From NCBI GenBank assembly GCA_015057315.1, contig SVER01000010.1, forward strand, positions 34,360-98,359: a DNA stretch of 64,000 nt. Reading direction: 5' to 3'. The translations under genes and the position numbers were made by a program. A model generated the notes under the pieces. That model was not told where the DNA came from. It did no database searches and worked only from the letters and a program-made list of their open reading frames with translations. Every line of letters begins with the position of its first letter. Positions within the stretch are counted from its first letter, which is position 1. The stretch is from Pseudobutyrivibrio ruminis (GTDB taxonomy: Bacteria; Bacillota; Clostridia; Lachnospirales; Lachnospiraceae). Shown here one piece after another: positions 62,727-64,000 of the stretch.

Positions 62727-63749
62727 CTAATCCTCCTTTTTGGTTTCTATAACAATGTTATCTTTAATAAGCTCGTTAATCTTTTGCTCTTTAAAGGTTA
62801 CACACTGGAAAATAGTGTTCTTAACCTCTCCAGCCTTAGCACTACCGTGAGTCTTAACAACAAGCCCTTTAAGACCAAGAAGTGGCGCTCCACCGTATTC
62901 GCTGGCATCAAATGCCTTAAGAGTGTTCTTAAGAGCTGGAAGAGCAAGTGCTGCACCAATCTTTGATTTAAGAGTGCTCATAAGCCCCTTCTTAATAACT
63001 GATACAAGTGTAGCTGCTAAGCCTTCATATAACTTCAAAATAACATTACCAACAAATCCATCGCAAATGATAACATCTGCATCACCGTTTGGAATATTTC
63101 TTGCTTCAATGCTGCCAATAAAATTAATATCGGAGCATTCCTTTAGTAAAGGCATAGTCTCCTTAACAAGGGCGTTTCCCTTTTCTTCCTCTGCACCAAC
63201 ATTTACAATGGCAACACGAGGATTCTTGATGCCTACAACCTTTTCCATGTAAATGCTTCCCATTCTAGCAAACTGTACCAAGTGACTTGCTCTACAATCT
63301 ACATTAGCACCAGAATCAGCTAAGAATGCAACACCTGTCTTAACAGGGAAAATTGCACCAAATGGTGCACGCTCTATTCCTCTAATACGGCCAACTATAC
63401 CAAGACCACCTGCCAAAAGTGCGCCAGAATTACCAGCAGATACAAAAGCATCAGCCACGCCATCCTTAACCAAATGCAGACCTACTACCATAGAAGAATC
63501 CTTCTTGCGCTTAATAGCAGCAACTGGATGCTCTGCTGTCTCAATAACCTCTGTAGCATTCTTTATTTCTATCTGGTCACTAGGGTATGTGTGCTTGGCA
63601 AGCTCTGCCTTAACAACATCCTCTTGACCTACTAAAATAACCTTAATATCTTTGTTAAGATTTACCGCATCTACCGCACCTTTAACCATCTCAGATGGTG
63701 CATTATCACCGCCCATAGCATCAAGGGCTACTATCGTCAATTCGCTCAT
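62727..63749 (-). CDS. plsX: Phosphate acyltransferase PlsX
   Basis: Makes acyl-phosphate from acyl-ACP, the substrate for PlsY at 34616-35275. The 340 residues begin with VALDAMGGDNAP and contain SAGNSGALLAGG, DSGANVDCRA and ICDGFVGNVILKLYEG. ATG start. Promoter at 63778-63806; rpmF precedes it behind a terminator. Confidence 0.98.
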   Translation of the reverse strand: MSELTIVALDAMGGDNAPSEMVKGAVDAVNLNKDIKVILVGQEDVVKAELAKHTYPSDQIEIKNATEVIETAEHPVAAIKRKKDSSMVVGLHLVKDGVADAFVSAGNSGALLAGGLGIVGRIRGIERAPFGAIFPVKTGVAFLADSGANVDCRASHLVQFARMGSIYMEKVVGIKNPRVAIVNVGAEEEKGNALVKETMPLLKECSDINFIGSIEARNIPNGDADVIICDGFVGNVILKLYEGLAATLVSVIKKGLMSTLKSKIGAALALPALKNTLKAFDASEYGGAPLLGLKGLVVKTHGSAKAGEVKNTIFQCVTFKEQKINELIKDNIVIETKKED

Positions 63750-63777
63750 AAGAAATCCTTTCCATGCAACTTATAAA

Positions 63778-63806
63778 AGTATATATGATATATGAAAATA
63801 TTTCAA
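63778..63806 (-). promoter_or_regulatory. Candidate plsX promoter
   Basis: Minus strand TTGAAA (63801-63806), 17 bp, TATACT (63778-63783), directly after the rpmF terminator. Confidence 0.6.
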
Positions 63807-63808
63807 AT

Positions 63809-63836
63809 AAAAAACCTCTCGGCAAGTACCGAGAGG
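63809..63836 (-). terminator. Terminator after rpmF
   Basis: CCTCTCGG (63815-63822) pairs with CCGAGAGG (63829-63836), then six T residues on the minus strand. Confidence 0.92.
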
Positions 63837-63844
63837 CTTTAAAA

Positions 63845-64000
63845 TTAATCAACTGCGATGATTTCTTTTTTGTTATATGAACCACAGTTCTTGCAAACTC
63901 TATGTGGAACCATAAGCTCGCCGCACTTGCTGCACTTAACAAGAGTAGGATTGCTCATTTTCCAGTTTGCTCTTCTTTTATCTCTTCTTCCCTTAGAAGA
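63845..64000 (-). CDS. rpmF: 50S ribosomal protein L32, N-terminus outside window
   Basis: Large-subunit zinc protein. The 52 visible residues start inside the conserved SSKGRRDKRRANWKMSNP segment and carry the zinc pairs CSKCG and CKNCG, ending IIAVD. The window edge removes only about the first 7 residues. rpmF-plsX is the usual order in Firmicutes. Confidence 0.96.
   Translation of the reverse strand, partial: SSKGRRDKRRANWKMSNPTLVKCSKCGELMVPHRVCKNCGSYNKKEIIAVD

Noticed and set aside
63721..63942. 73-codon minus-strand frame between plsX and rpmF
   Set aside because: Runs through rpmF in another frame, the rpmF terminator and the plsX promoter; rpmF is the real gene.

Overview
The window looks like a chromosomal segment of a low-GC, anaerobic Firmicute, most probably a Lachnospiraceae bacterium of the Butyrivibrio/Pseudobutyrivibrio/Roseburia type. 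Pointers are an oxygen-sensitive class III ribonucleotide reductase, a Rex redox repressor, formate-tetrahydrofolate ligase, glycogen synthase, an orphan FliK/FlhB-like pair beside rnhB, AT-rich sequence, strong AGGAGG ribosome sites and several TTG starts. The family assignment is an inference from gene content and protein style. All 59 genes recognised lie on the minus strand, so transcription reads from position 64000 down to 1. I see no rRNA, tRNA, CRISPR, prophage or transposase.

Layout in transcription order. (1) 64000-53424: envelope, ribosome and secretion block: rpmF (partial), plsX, acpP, rnc, smc, ftsY, then ilvA, then ylxM-ffh-rpsP-khpA. (2) 53423-45773: an oligopeptide ABC transporter, oppA-B-C-D-F, with a long leader and an internal promoter candidate. 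It sits exactly where khpA is normally followed by rimM. (3) 45758-40637: a small membrane protein, rimM, trmD, rplS, two lepB genes flanking ylqF, and rnhB. (4) 40624-33488: FliK-like and FlhB-like proteins, yraN, a DUF512 radical-SAM protein, der, plsY, gpsA. (5) 33310-25118: nrdD, nrdG, dut, a topoisomerase IV pair and a HAD phosphatase. (6) 25131-22578: CPBP protease, DUF308 and DUF2974 proteins. (7) 22500-16619: groES-groEL under a perfect CIRCE operator, degV, purA, DUF975 and DUF4340 proteins. (8) 16570-1: rpsO-pnp, an ABC-F protein, rex, a coiled-coil protein, a CBS protein, yebC, glgA, ftsK, fhs, a zinc-ribbon/TPR protein, rlmH and pdp (partial).

Most genes serve growth: ribosome assembly, RNA decay, the SRP pathway, chromosome segregation, phospholipid and dNTP synthesis. 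The regulatory DNA is compact. At least three transcription starts (ylxM-ffh, groES, nrdD) appear to lie inside or against the hairpin that ends the previous gene. The most unusual observation is a family of four intercistronic hairpins (30978-31067, 34525-34604, 36626-36714, 61534-61660) whose stem sequences mostly differ but which share the same two-bulge signature: GTTACG on one arm facing CTAC on the other. They sit inside nrdD-nrdG, plsY-gpsA, DUF512-der and rnc-smc. Covarying stems around a fixed internal loop suggest a structured RNA or single-stranded DNA element I do not recognise.

All calls come from reading the sequence; no database search was run. Promoters, operators and terminators are pattern matches, not measurements.
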